NCBI GenBank assembly: GCA_028023455.1
Contig: JAQFVV010000012.1
Coordinates: 10,764,499-10,828,498 of the forward strand
Source: Epiperipatus broadwayi
Lineage: Eukaryota; Onychophora; Udeonychophora; Euonychophora; Peripatidae
Length of the DNA stretch: 64,000 nt
Reading direction: 5' to 3'
Part shown: piece after piece, positions 24,206 through 36,538 of the stretch
How the letters are laid out: every line of letters begins with the position of its first letter
How positions within the stretch are numbered: the stretch's first letter is position 1
The notes under the pieces: generated by a model
The model's input: the letters and a program-made list of their open reading frames with translations, nothing else
Database searches by the model: none
What the model was told of the DNA's origin: nothing
Program-made: the position numbers and the translations under genes

Positions 24206-25639
24206 AATAAACATAAGTTATATTGTTAATAACAAAAGATTTGTAGACTATAAAAATATTTAGGAATAAAGTAAATAATTGATGCAAAATTTAATATTTT
24301 TCATGTATATTATACCAAAAATAACTTCAACTAATTGAAACTCTCTTTAAAAAACTTAAAATTGAATTTATAATTATAAGAAATCAATGAAATATTTGAA
24401 CAACTTTGAGAGAATTCCTAACGAAAGATATTTTAATTTTTTTTCATTCTGACATAAATAAAATTTTTCCTGGCTGATATGTTCTAAGAGTTTTATAAAA
24501 ATCAATAAAGTGATATATAAATGATATTTACATGTTTAAAAATAAAAAATTAATAAATAATAAAAATATAAATAGATTTTATTTTCATATTTAAACAAAA
24601 GTAGACAATGCAGTGCACGCATCTTTTCAATTCTGCTCAATGTGATTAGGCCATATCTTATTATTTTTATTAGTTAAAACAAATTATCATGCAGGCTAAT
24701 CAAACAAAAGTTATTAAATGAATGTAAGAAACCATAGGAGTTGTGTCAAGTAAATAACAAACAAATAATATGAAAACATTTGAATAATTCTGAGGAAATG
24801 CTAAATATCACACAATCTGGTAAGAAAATCCACAAGCAGAATAGACTTCTAAGTTCTTTCATCAGATAACAAAAATGATTCAAGAAATTTCCTATTGCTA
24901 CTAGAAGTAGAAACTCAGAGATCACATAATATAACAATAATAAATTTTATCAGGTAAGCATAAAGTAGTGAGACTACAAATGCAGTCCAAGACATTATTT
25001 AATATAATTCAAATTCTTATATTATGGTAACTGATAGTGAGACAACAATTTAATATTGGAAATAGATAATATACTGATAATGACAAAAAAACTTTCCTTG
25101 TAGTTAGAAATAGAAATTCAAATGCTACTTGACTCAATAATAATAATTTTATTTTGCAGCAAATGTAATCCAAGATATATTCAATAATGGGTAGTAAGCT
25201 AGATAAAGACTGTTATTAAAGATATAAAACAAAAAGTTTTCATAGAAAAAGACAAAAAAAAAGTATTATAAATGCATATATATTTTATCCTATAGGTATA
25301 AAAATTTGATGGATACTGAAAGCAGCTCCAACTGTTATTTAATCTATTCAAATTTTTATACTAATAAGAATATTGATGAACTTGTTTGTTTTTAGAATTA
25401 TAAGTTTGCCAATGCAAATATTTTTGCTGCTTAAAATATTAAACTAGGATAGATATTTGTTACATTTATTTGGTCAATTCTTATTTACATCAAATTATAA
25501 TTTTTATTCACAAGTGAGATTTATTCATCATTTTGTTAAATATCGTTAACATTTTACTGAAAGCTGTAAATAACATGGAGAAAATGATATATAAAAAAAA
25601 CATTTTCATCACATGACCACCATTTCATATACTAACACA

Positions 25640-26145
25640 AAGAGTATGTGATGTGATGCACTGTGACTTCTCCTTATACGGAGTCAGGATTCTCTCAGCC
25701 ACTATCCCAGAAAAACCTGTTAGCAACTTTACCCTCCCTTTTCATTCCCCACACCAAGTTTTCCATAATCTGCTCCATCTCATTTTCACAACATAATCTT
25801 TGTCAACTCCATGGCCTTCATATCTAAATCCCCCTTATCTTTTCCCAAACCCAGCATAAAAACCGATAACCCACTTTCTGTATAATCACTTTGTTCGTAT
25901 TTATTCTTCCATAACTTCATTATTTGTACCCTTTCTGCTTTCAAGCATTTACATTGAATTAACAGATGCCTAATATTTTCTATACCTTCCTTATACAACT
26001 TGCAGACTAAATCACCCATATTTTTCCATTTACATGTATATCCCCTTGTTGTTAAAGATCCTGTTCGAACCTTAAACAATAAACTACTTTTGTTGTACGA
26101 ATCTCTCCATATAGTAGTGCCACTAAGTGCAAGATGCAAGCCTTC
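25640..26145 (-). mobile_element. 3' fragment of a non-LTR retrotransposon (RT C-terminal domain)
   Basis: A minus-strand frame, 26139-25786, encodes SLLFKVRTGSLTTRGYTCKW, then CKLYKEGIENIRHLLIQCK. This corresponds to the Cys/His zinc-knuckle region (C-x2-C...H...C) that follows the reverse transcriptase in CR1/Jockey/R-type LINEs. The second Cys of the first pair is replaced by Tyr. The frame ends LGKDKGDLDMKAMELTKIML. The polymerase domain itself is absent: upstream sequence is replaced by copies of a different repeat (26060-26465), so this is a truncated copy. Confidence 0.65.
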
Positions 26146-26465
26146 ATAATCAATGGATGCAGGAAGGTACGAAAATCCCTATATAAAACAGATAAAACTC
26201 ACCATACAGTAGTGCCATTCAGTGCAAGCCAGAGTAATCAATGGATGCAAGAAAGTGATGCTTAGTGGTTTAAAATCCCTATATATTATCCTAAGATCTA
26301 AGTGCATTGCTCTCAAATCCAAGGCTCCTCACTGATGAAGACCACAAGCTAAAAATTAGTCTGGGGATATTGGATGAGTAGGCACTAGATAGGGGCTTTA
26401 TGCATAAACCTTCCTGCATCCATTAATTACAAAGGCTTGCACTTGGTGGCACTACTATACAGAGA
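26060..26465 (+). repeat. Dispersed repeat with decayed hammerhead-like core, partly multiplied
   Basis: The motif gtagtgccac(t)aagtgcaag...aatcaatggatgcaggaagg occurs directly at about 26113 and again at about 26208. It occurs a third time inverted at 26424-26458 (ccttcctgcatccattaatt ... cttggtggcactactatac). Between them lies a segment, 26317-26375, matching the hammerhead-like motif at 38518-38576. In this copy the CTGATGA is present (26332-26338) but the GAAA is changed to AAAA. Tandem plus inverted arrangement of one unit is typical of Penelope-like or retrozyme-type remains. Confidence 0.6.
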
Positions 26466-27251
26466 GTTTGGTACCCAAGCACATTTTCATTTTTAGATTT
26501 GACATTAACAAAATTTAATGTTTTTTTTGTATTTTGTTCTTAATTAAAGTTTTAACTTGGGTAAGCAAATATTTTCCTATTAAGTTTTCTCATGAAAAAT
26601 TAACATTTTAAAGACCAACGGAATTTTTCTGTTTACTGTTTTTGGGGATAAATAATTCAAATGGAATTAGTATACAGGTTTTAATTATACATATTTTTAA
26701 AACTTAAAATAAGTTAAAATAAATAAAAGGAAAACTATGTTTTTATAAACATACACAACTCCAAGTTTAATACAATTGTCCAAGCCGATATCAAGATAGC
26801 CAACATGTTGTTGAGATTATTTATGCTTGATGTTTCTTTACATTATGAACTGATAATTGCATTAACCTGTGAAAAATATCAGGCTTCAGAACAACTACTG
26901 ACATTTTAAGAATAAACTAATATTAAGAAAAATATTCAATAAAAAGAACATAGGAATTGAGAGAAGTTGAATTTCATGATAAAAATTTGATTATGTCTAG
27001 AACCATATATATTTAAACATTTAATGTTATTAAAGAAGATTAAAATTAATGATTATGTGATGAAATTGTGATAAAAAAAAACATATCGGCAACCCTAGTG
27101 AAGTCAATTATAGTAGAAAAATGAAAGTAGCCTTATTGGATAATAATAGATTGCTTGCTATGTTTTAATAATCAAATATCAAATCGTAAATTAATTTTAA
27201 CAATAACCTCAAATAAAATAAAAAAAGCCGGTATATCATTATTGAATTTAC

Positions 27252-27450
27252 CTGTTTTAAATCTTGTAGCTGGATTGCTCATTCTACCATCACCACCTCG
27301 ACTATATGCTGATACCCTGAGATTATAAACTTCTCCAGGTATTAAGTCATTAATTGATGCTTCCATATCTTCTTTGTCTTTGAAATAGTTTAATGAAAAA
27401 TCTCGAATTTCAGCTTTATCCATATCTATTCTCTCAGGCCAGTAACGAAT
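27252..27450 (-). CDS. Cont: Contactin exon: second half of FN3 domain 4
   Basis: Acceptor TATTGTGCAG/ATT, phase 0. The exon starts IRYWPERIDMDKAEI and finishes the last FN3 domain with EVYNLRVSAYSRGGDGRMSN, the tyrosine corner followed by the contactin-typical (Y/F)SxGGDG loop. It ends FKTG at ACAG/GTAAAT after one base of the next codon. The final F-x-x-G matches the membrane-proximal end of insect contactin. Reading through the donor would add 24 codons ending at a stop, including a short hydrophobic run; the strong donor argues that this is intron. Confidence 0.92.
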
Positions 27451-28954
27451 CTGCACAATAACAAAAAGTAAATAAACTATTATACAGAAATAGAACAAAC
27501 ACACAGCTTAACACTATCAAAGGATATGCTAGTAAATATAAATAAGTACATTAAATGACAATGAAATTTATAATGTAGTAATTAGTGTCATCATAAATCA
27601 TACCCATAATCTGATTGTGAGTCTGAGTAAAATTTGGAAATTTTTTCAGGACAGAATCAAGCATATTTTCTGATAGTTAGCCTATAATTAGACCTGTAAA
27701 TGAGTTTTTAGCTTATTTTCAATTAATAAGTAAAACAAGACAATAAATCTGTAACCCATTAGTTAGCTGAGTATTTTCTTTTATTTGAAGTTCACTATCT
27801 AAAGATTGTTTCATCTTTTGTCTTTATTTTAAATGTTTTGCTAACTAGATATTTATTTACTACAAGTGAACAACTATATATCCATTCACTTTGTAATTAT
27901 ATATCAAGTTAAAAGCTGAATACATACATATTAGAGAATGTAACAGCATAATAGCTACAATTGTAAATTCTCCATAATATTATTTACATTCTTATAATTA
28001 CTTAAAATGTATTTAAACAATATTCATTACAATGAAAAAGCTTAAGTCTATTAATTTTATAAATAAATTTTAATAATTTTAAACATTTTATTTACAGAAT
28101 TAATCATTGGTGAGACTTTTACAAGAAAAGTTTTGCATCATTGACATAAATACTGGAAAAAAAAAAAAGATTCATGAATAATTACACAATTTCTTTTCTC
28201 ATTAAAAAGACGGTTACAAAAATGTGTGTCTATAAAGAAGTTTATAAAATATTGCATTGACTTAAACATCTGTAGACATAAGGATTTGTAAAATCCCTAG
28301 TCTATATTTTTTTGTATCAGTTATTATTTCACTAATACAACTTCTAGTGATTTATATCAAGTCTGAAAGCATTAATGACAATTTTCATAACTGTATGTAA
28401 ACAGAGAATAATTAAAAATAGATAATTATACTCTTCTACATTTCTTCAAATTTTTATTTCTTAAAATTTCATTTATAATTTTCTATAAGTGTTTTTTTTT
28501 TTTTTTTTCAAGCTGACTGAAATAATTTCTAATTTTGCTTAATATGAAATTTTTATGTTCAAATATTAATGTAGTAATACTTCTTTAGAAAAATATTCCC
28601 AAGGATAAGAAACATTAGCATATTTGGTTCACTGTAAAGCCTTTTCTTTTCTAGCCAGTGACAAATAGTAGCTGAATGCTTTTGAAACTGGAAAAAGATA
28701 AGCACATTAGCACTTTTTTTGTACCAATGCTATAGATAATACTGAAAATTAAAAAAAAAACCCAAAAGCTGTTATTTGCAAAATTTTCTCAATATATGTC
28801 TTCATTTTTATTTGCAATATATAAATTAGGATATTTTATTCAGACAATAAAATTATTATATATTTTCTGTGCTCCTGTCTTTGGGTTAGAGTCTGATATG
28901 AGTGACTTATGAACATTTTTTCAGAAACAGCTTAAGCATTTTACTTTTAGATAC

Positions 28955-29050
28955 AGCTAGCCATCCAACAGTGGTCAGTAAATGGGAATTCAATTATTAT
29001 TAGCTAAAAAATAAAAGTCCTAGGTTCAATCTTAGTTGATTAGATAAGTG
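28955..29050 (+). mobile_element. Possible decayed tRNA-derived SINE head
   Basis: The A-box-like tggtcagtaaatgg and B-box-like aggttcaatctta are about 60 bp apart, the spacing of a tRNA promoter with a long variable region. No target duplication or tail was found. Confidence 0.3.
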
Positions 29051-30501
29051 TCAAATTGCTGATAGTAAAAACAAAAATATGATTTTAATATAAGGAGCTT
29101 TTATCATTTGTAGTGGAGATATCACTTTCCCATGAACAAAAAAATTAATAATTAATTTTATAACCAACATATAGTTTTTATCTATAATAAAGTCTAAAGT
29201 AGTGACATTAATCTGCTCTAATAATAACAATGGAGCAGCTGGGTATCAGATATAATTTTCTTTTTATAATCTTTAGCTTTTAGTTAGTCTTTATTCTTTT
29301 TTAACAAATATTTGCAATTTATTTTATCATTATTCTATGCATTATGGTCTGCAAGAATATACAAAAACCTATAAATTCTGGATTTACAGGACATCCTGCA
29401 TATATATAAATTTATGTAATAAACAATCAGGATTGTTTTATCAAACATATAATTACATCAGATAAAGAGAATGCTTTATCATTTATAATATTTGTGGATA
29501 GAGGGCAGTGGTGTTTTGTGATCATTTTAGACACATCTGGAGATTATCACTACATAAAACATTTGTTTGAGGAAATGAAAATCTAAATAAAATTAATAAA
29601 TGCATTAAGAAATTGTAATTATTTATTTATAATAAGCAAACAATGGCCAAGTCTTGCTCAGAAAATGATGCTGTTGGTATTAAATCAATTGCATTAATAA
29701 ACTTTGTTAAAATATAGAAAGATGTACAAGATATGCATTTGGGGAAATCAGATGCACAACAAATGAAACTATATTAGATCAATTGGCTTGATCTTCATTT
29801 CACAAGGAAGTAAATTTAATTATTTGTCAGGCTACAGTATATAAATAATAGCATAACGCAAAAATAATTTTTGGATGAATTAATTAGAAAGGATATAAAA
29901 AACAAGTTGATTAAAATATAGAACGATACATTCAAATAAATTTGTTGGCTATTATTTGTGAAGAACATGAGAATGACATATTAATTATAAAGTGAATTAA
30001 AGAGAGGAATTCATAAATAAATAAATTAATGAATAAAAAAAAAAAATTATGGAAACAGTGTTCATTACCAGAAACTAAAAAATTATATGATAACAGTAAA
30101 AAGTGAATTATTATTTAAAATAAAAATAAAATATTTAATGAAATACACAAAACATTTAACAAACACACACTAAACAGAATCACCAGGTTAGAAATTTGTT
30201 ACTTGGTAGAATTTTAAATTCCCTTACTTGCATTATTCACAAACTAAGAATATTTAGAACCCTATTTACTATCTGAATAATTGGATAGTTAACTGGATTG
30301 TCCTTCCCTTCAATTTTATATATATTACTCTATAACTATCATTTTTATTTATAAACTTTTTATATTGTATTATCACTCACATTCATCTCATTATTCCTCT
30401 AACTAAAAAAAACATTATTCTAATAAATTCTAATAATAGATATAAAACAATTTTTTTAAAAAATAAATACTTTGATTTGTGTACTTTGAACTAAAAACAC
30501 A

Positions 30502-30682
30502 TAAAATAATAGTTTCTTCAACCACAATTAGGCTTTTTATATTCAACTTAAAAAAAAGCGTGGTTGGGGGATGTCCAGAAATTAATTAAGCTAATCTCTT
30601 AATTTCTACCCCTCCCCCCTCCACTTTTATTTCACATTGGATATAAAAAGCCCAATTGCGGTTGAAGAAGCAGTTATTTTAT
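30502..30682. mobile_element. Short palindromic MITE (about 180 bp)
   Basis: The left arm runs aatagtttcttcaaccacaa then ttaggctttttatat. The right arm, read inward, is ataactgcttcttcaaccgc then aattgggctttttatat. The inner parts also pair (gggggatg...agaaatta with taatttct...cctccccc), so nearly the whole element can fold into one hairpin. No coding capacity. Confidence 0.75.
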
Positions 30683-31590
30683 CTGTTTTTAATCCAAAGC
30701 AAATAAATAAGTGTTTATTATAAAATTATTTACATTAAACAAATTCATTTACAATATAGCTTTATAATCAAGATTTGTTTTTATTTCAATTTTAAATAGT
30801 TGTACTTTTTAAAGTAAAATTGTTTTTTTTTTTAAAAATATATATATATCATCATCATTGAAAACTTATTGAAGTTATATCAATGTCTTTAAAATTTGAT
30901 ACCAAAATATATGAAATTTCATCCACTAATTCCTATGAATTTAAGAAATTAGGGAACCTATCTACAATATTTGTGTCATATTGCATTGCCAGTAATTTAT
31001 AATAAATGAATAAAATTTGAATGAATTCTATTGAATATAAATAAATTAAACAACAATTTTAAAATTTTATCAAATAAATGTTGAAACAAACAAACAAAAA
31101 AAAAAAAAACAGAGAATCTAACTTGTTTAATGAAAACAAAACAAAGAAACAAATAAGACTTAAATAAAAGCATTTTAAAAAAAAGAGATGCAACTTGAAA
31201 GTTATGTTGGATCTTTAAATTCTAGAAAATGAATTAATAACAAAAAATGAAGATGTGGACTTTAAAATTGATGTTAAGGACTAACTGTGATGTAACTGCA
31301 AAGAGATTAAATTCATAAACAAAAAAAAAGAAGCTTCTGGGATATGGTGTCTACAAAAAAATATTGAAAATTATTATAAAATAAATTTGTAGAACACTTG
31401 AGCATACAATTTGGAAAAATGCTACAAACAAAAAGACAACTTATAAGCAAAAATAAAACTTTGTGTTTATATCCTTAGAAGAGAAAAATCTAAAACTGCC
31501 TTAACTTTTTTTAAATGAAAAACAATGCATAAGAAAAAGGTGATAAATTTAAAAATATACAGAACAAGAATTAAAAACATAATATATTAT

Positions 31591-32035
31591 TCAGAAGCCC
31601 AAAATAAACAATCTCCAATCAGAAAAAACATCTAGAGAACAATGAAGAGTATATATACAGCTTCAAATTAATTAAGTTTGCCAGTATAATTTTTTGCAAA
31701 ATTATGAATCATTTACTCCAGATTTAAACTCATGTCAGTCCACATTATTTTCTTCATGTTTTAGGCTAATCTTTTCATCATTCCACCAGAAAAATCTTCA
31801 TTGTCAATGACTCAGAAGCCCAAAATAAACAATCTCCAATCAGAAAAAACATCTAGAGAACAATGAAGAGTATATATACAGCTTCAAATTAATTAAGTTT
31901 GCCAGTACAATTTTTTGCAAAATTATGAATCATTTACTCCAGATTTAAACTCATGTCAGTCCACATTATTTTCTTCATGTTTTAGGCTAATCTTTTCATC
32001 ATTCCACCAGAAAAATCTTCATTGTCAATGACTCA
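31591..32035 (+). repeat. Two-copy tandem duplication, 221-bp unit
   Basis: The unit starting tcagaagcccaaaataaaca at 31591 is repeated from 31812. By eye the copies differ at only one position (gccagtataatt against gccagtacaatt). Such identity next to strongly diverged repeats means a very recent duplication, or a duplicated read-overlap artefact of assembly. Confidence 0.95.
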
Positions 32036-32879
32036 ATATAATCTTTTTCATCCTCCCAACAACAAATAACGATTGTACATCTCTCTTTATTTCCATTAAA
32101 GTATTCTTGTCATTTAATTTTTAAAATTGTGCAAGACAATCTCTTTTAAATCTTATACAATTTTCACATCTAGCATTATAAATAAAAATAATATAGCATC
32201 ATTACTGAAGTTCTCAAATTATTTTTCTATTGATCTTATAACTTTCTTATAAACATCTGTAATCTTTTCAATTCAAATATTAATTTCATTTCTAAAATCA
32301 TATTTTGATTATGGCTGTCTAGATAAGCGAAGTATATATATTATATTTAAAAGTGCTAATCTTAGTGATGTTCATCTCGTAAGATAATTTTTTTTTTTTG
32401 TTTATTTTTTCTTTTATATTACTAGTGTAATCTACTGATTACACTGATAATCAGTGAAATACATTTTGCTCATTGGAATCAACATGTCTCATATTAGTAG
32501 CATCTTTTTGTTATGAGGTAAGTTCAGTATTACTCTTTTGATCATACTATCTAAGATCTATTATTAGTATATATTTTTATAACTTAATCCATTACAATAG
32601 CAAATATCATTTTACTTCTCTTTAGATTACTTTTTCTGTATTATACTACAGAATATTGATGCACCAACTGGTGACAGATCATGAGTAATAATATCTATAC
32701 TACTAATTTAATTTAAAAATTCACCATCTTTTATAATTCCATGGCCAAACGTTTTGTATTTTTAATTTAACAGAGTACGTTTATAAAATTTTATTTTGTA
32801 AAATATATTTTGTGTAAGATTTATCCATCTTAATAACAACTACATCAATTCATAAAATAATAATAGTTTTAATCCTTAC

Positions 32880-32995
32880 CCTATACCCATCTATAGGTTC
32901 TTCATATTCTGAAGGAACTACACCTCTCCATATTACAACCACACTGGATGGAGTGGAATCTTTAATTTGAACGAATGTTGGAGGAGTCTCGACAG
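32880..32995 (-). CDS. Cont: Contactin exon: first half of FN3 domain 4
   Basis: A 116-nt exon with acceptor TTTTAG/CT; the split codon becomes Ala. It reads AVETPPTFVQIKDSTPSSVV then VIWRGV, with the FN3 core Trp, then EEPIDGYR. It ends at AGG/GTAAGG in phase 0, exactly mirroring the exon break inside FN3-3. The next exon resumes with IRYW, so the DGYR-IRYW joint reproduces the family's GY(K/R)V-x-Y pattern. It lies between introns of 13.5 kb upstream and 5.4 kb downstream. It is too short to stand out as an ORF and was found from the splice sites and the FN3 pattern. Confidence 0.9.
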
Positions 32996-33997
32996 CTAAA
33001 ATAAATTAATAATTGGTCATTAAAATACAAACAAACAAAAAAAAAAAAACATTCAAATTTCATTTATAACTATCAATATTAATATAAGTTCTAAAAAGTA
33101 TTGTGATAAAGATCACAATTATTAACTTTAAGAGCTGTAAAAAAAATAATTTGTCTCTGTAAACACTTTATGCATGAATCCAAATTTTTGACAAACAGTA
33201 GTAAGTATTACTAAATATTCACATGGGCAATTCATATAATGCTACAGTCATTTTTTTTTTTAAAAAATTAAACATATTATATCTATTTTTTAAAATTTGA
33301 TATGCAAAATTGTTTAAAAATTTTATGATTTTAATCAGAACAATATTTAATCGCTTTAATTTTAGAATGTACATTATAAATAACATATTAAATTACTATT
33401 GCAAATAAAAAATTTAAATATAGTAAATACAAAAGTTTTAACTTTTATTTTTTTTAAAACAATGCATTACGTTACTGATGAAATATCATTAATATATATT
33501 TATTATGAATGGGTTCATTTAAACACCCTCTATTATTAGTTCATTATTTAACTAAGATACAAAATGAAAGGTAATAGCCAAAGTCTGAATTGTGAATTAC
33601 AACAATCCAAGATTTAACAGGAATACTTTCAAGGGAACCCCTCTAATCAGCTGTGGTAACATCACAAACCACAATGCAGAATAAACTTGAATTTATTTAT
33701 ATTAAGTATATTTCATCTGCTTTATTTTAAAGTGTGAAAAATAAAACACACATATAATTATATCCTGGATAAATAAAAATTATAATCAATTTCATTTTTT
33801 AATAAATATTATCATTAATATATATATTGTAGTCTTTCTATTTTGCGACATCATTGTATGGTTGTAGTTAATGGTCAATTTTAATAAGTTTTAAATTTTG
33901 TATAATGATTAGTAAAAACCTGCTATTTAATTTAAACTATATTGCATCTTTAGTGGTAAATTTGAGTTAATTTTCTTTAAATAGATATAATCTATAA

Positions 33998-34350
33998 CAG
34001 GGATCCCCAACCCTATGCCTGTGGGCACCATGGCGCCCGCAGACCATTTTACGTGTGCCCGCCTAAAAAATTATTTATCTGATACAAATAAATTTAATTT
34101 TTAAAATTTCTCATAAATTATTGTATTATATTGTAATCAAATTGTAGGGCATACTATATTTTTAAAGTGTAAAAGTATAAACTTTAATTATATGTTAAAA
34201 TTTTAGTTTTGAAATAAATATTTTTATGTACATTATGTGTATTATTAACAATATCCAACTATAAATTTACATTGAAAAAATAAATGGTGCCCGCCACCTG
34301 GCCGGTATTATAGAATGTGCTCTTAAGTGCAAAAAGATTGGGGACCCCTG
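33998..34350. mobile_element. Non-autonomous hAT-like element (353 bp) with perfect 8-bp TSD
   Basis: Ends CAGGGATCCCCAA and, inward from the right, CAGGGGTCCCCAA are the classic hAT CAGGGGTCCCCAA-type terminal repeats. Flanking octamers atctataa at 33990-33997 and 34351-34358 are identical. The inner part has another inverted G+C-rich pair (ggcgcccgcagacc near the left; ggtgcccgccacctggccgg near the right). No coding frame. Confidence 0.9.
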
Positions 34351-34720
34351 ATCTATAAGTTATAAATTTGAAATATAAATTGTGCTATTTACTTTAAAAT
34401 AAAAAAGTAAATAATAGTTAAAATCATGTAATGTATTTTAACTCAGTAATTGTAGTGATTAAAAATTAATATTTTTATAATAATTAAATTGAAAATTGCT
34501 ATTTATTTATTGTTTTAAAATCATTTAATTAATGATAAAACAAATGAAAAGTGAGGCATAGCTAATAAGTACACATACAAACATTCATTTAATAATAAAT
34601 TAAATTTACTTCCTGGTATAATATTTCAATTGTTAATTGTAAATAGTAAATGTTATTTTTTAAACATATAAATTTCATTAAAAAATTCATATATCAATAA
34701 TTATAACAATAATGTATATT

Positions 34721-35426
34721 CACATTCATATCGGCTTTTTCAAACCAAATTGTGCAAACGCTTTTTGCGAGTGTTAAATAATAAATGAATACCCTCTGAC
34801 CCATACAAGATATAGAATTTATGCAGCAATAAAAGGAATCCTCTTATTACTACGACTCAAATATTTATATATGAGCAAATCTGAAGTACTGGCACAGAAG
34901 GTGTGACTATAGAACAGTCACTTTGAATTACTATATATAATTTATGAATGAATGACGCCGATGAAATTTATTAGAATTTACTGAACGTCATTCCAACTGA
35001 AATTAATCATATATATAAATCAGCATTTATTTTTTATAGCATCTGTATACAATTGTAATCACATTCATATCGGCTTTTTCAAACCAAATTGTGCAAACGC
35101 TTTTTGCGAGTGTTAAATAATAAATGAATACCCTCTGACATTGGCGTCATTCATTCATAAGTTATATATAGTAATTCAAAGTGACTGTTCTATAGTCACA
35201 CCTTCGGTGCCAGTACTTCAGATTTGCTCATATATAAATATTTGAGTCGTAGTAATAAGAGGATTCCTTTTATTGCTGCATAAATTCTATATCTTGTATG
35301 GATCAGAGGGTATTCATTTATTATTTAACACTCGCAAAAAGCGTTTGCACAATTTGGTTTGAAAAAGCCGATATGAATGTGATTACAATTGTATACAGAC
35401 GCTATAAAAAATAAATGCTGATTTAT
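34721..35426. mobile_element. Composite foldback element with 13-bp flanking duplication
   Basis: Arm 34721-34959 is the inverse of 35142-35381. The first 79 bp of the left arm (cacattcatatcggcttttt ... ccctctgac) recur directly at 35060-35139, preceded by a segment (35022-35059) that is the inverse of 35382-35423. One unit is thus present three times: partial direct, partial direct and inverted. The identical 13-mers aataatgtatatt at 34708-34720 and 35427-35439 look like a target-site duplication of retrotransposition-like length. The copies are nearly identical, so the element is young. No ORF. Confidence 0.85.
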
Positions 35427-36524
35427 AATAATGTATATTATAAAATTTAAGTGTTAAAATTTAAGTTTAAATAAGGAGTATTATTTAAAAATATTTTAAA
35501 TTCTGCATTATTAAAATTAAAAAATAATATTTTCATAAAATTAGATATAATTCATTTTAAAGTATAGACTGAAAATAATTAACCAATCAGGTATTGTGAA
35601 ATTTTTCCTATAAATAAAAAATAAGCAGGTGACAAGGGAAGAAAAATCATGAAATCATTAAACGAGAAACTGTATTTTGTTTTATCTTAAAAAATTTAAG
35701 TATAAATTTATTAAAATATTGTTTTAACATTAAAAATAATAATAATGATTTAAAAAATATATATTTTAGAAGGTTTATTAATTTCATCATGGAATAAGAA
35801 GCAAAACTATCCACATTGGTATCCACACACAGCTAACTACAAACTTGTGATAATGGAAGGGAAAAAAACCTTCATTCAAGTAGATAAAAATGTACTTCAA
35901 TAAGAAAAATTGCAGATTACAAACCATTTTGCCTACATAAAATGCAAAGGAGATATATGGAATTTATTTTTTTATTAGTTTTCATATGCATAAAATTTCT
36001 AGTAAATCTTAACTTTTTATTAATGTTAGATAATTACTTCTATTCATTAAGACTATTGGCATTTCAAGATATGAATTTATTAGTGGCTTTAAGATAATGG
36101 ACTTTAGAGAAAAAAGTTATAATGTAGATTAATTTTTATTAAAAGTTTATAACTACTATCCTAAATATCATTTAGATATTAGTAATTATTAACATATTAA
36201 ATATGAATTATTTGAAAGAGAACTTTAGGACTTTATAATTCTATCAGTAAATATTTTTGAAGTTTGAGAAACGAAATGAAATTTTCAAAAATATAATAAA
36301 TGTTTTTATTAAATAGTAAAATACATCTTTACTAAAACATGAAGGAATGTTATCAATAATATAAGGAAAGATGAACTTTTGATACAAGAACTTCTTATTG
36401 TTATTATTAAATAACTTTTATTTGGATTTTTATTCCTATTTCTATTTATGCTACAAATAATGGTGAAAAGTGGAAACGAGAGAGATGGGGAGGAAAAAGC
36501 TCCTTTCAAGAAACAGTTGGTAAT

Positions 36525-36538
36525 GTTGTCATAGCAAC
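36525..36538. promoter_or_regulatory. X-box-like RFX binding motif
   Basis: GTTGTCATAGCAAC is a near-perfect imperfect palindrome and fits the X-box pattern RTHNYYATRRNAAC bound by RFX/DAF-19 factors, which control ciliary and some neuronal genes. It lies in the 13.5-kb contactin intron inside a slightly G+C-richer 120-bp patch. Sequence match only; chance occurrence is possible. Confidence 0.3.

Larger units (their letters stand above)
18348..27251 (-). other. Contactin intron (8.9 kb) before the last exon
   Basis: Phase-1 intron from donor GTAAAT (27251) to the T16-CAG acceptor (18348). It encloses the 210-codon ORF (21835-22467), a hAT-like element, a dispersed-repeat fragment (24125-24205) and the LINE/HHR-repeat block (25640-26465). 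From 18360 to 20550 it is extremely AT-rich and empty. A small GC-richer patch lies at 20818-20910. Confidence 0.7.
27451..32879 (-). other. Contactin intron (5.4 kb) inside FN3-4
   Basis: Phase-0 intron with donor GTAAGG. It contains a tRNA-like SINE head (28955-29050), a short palindromic MITE (30502-30682) and a recent 221-bp tandem duplication (31591-32035). The remainder is AT-rich and apparently non-coding. Confidence 0.85.
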
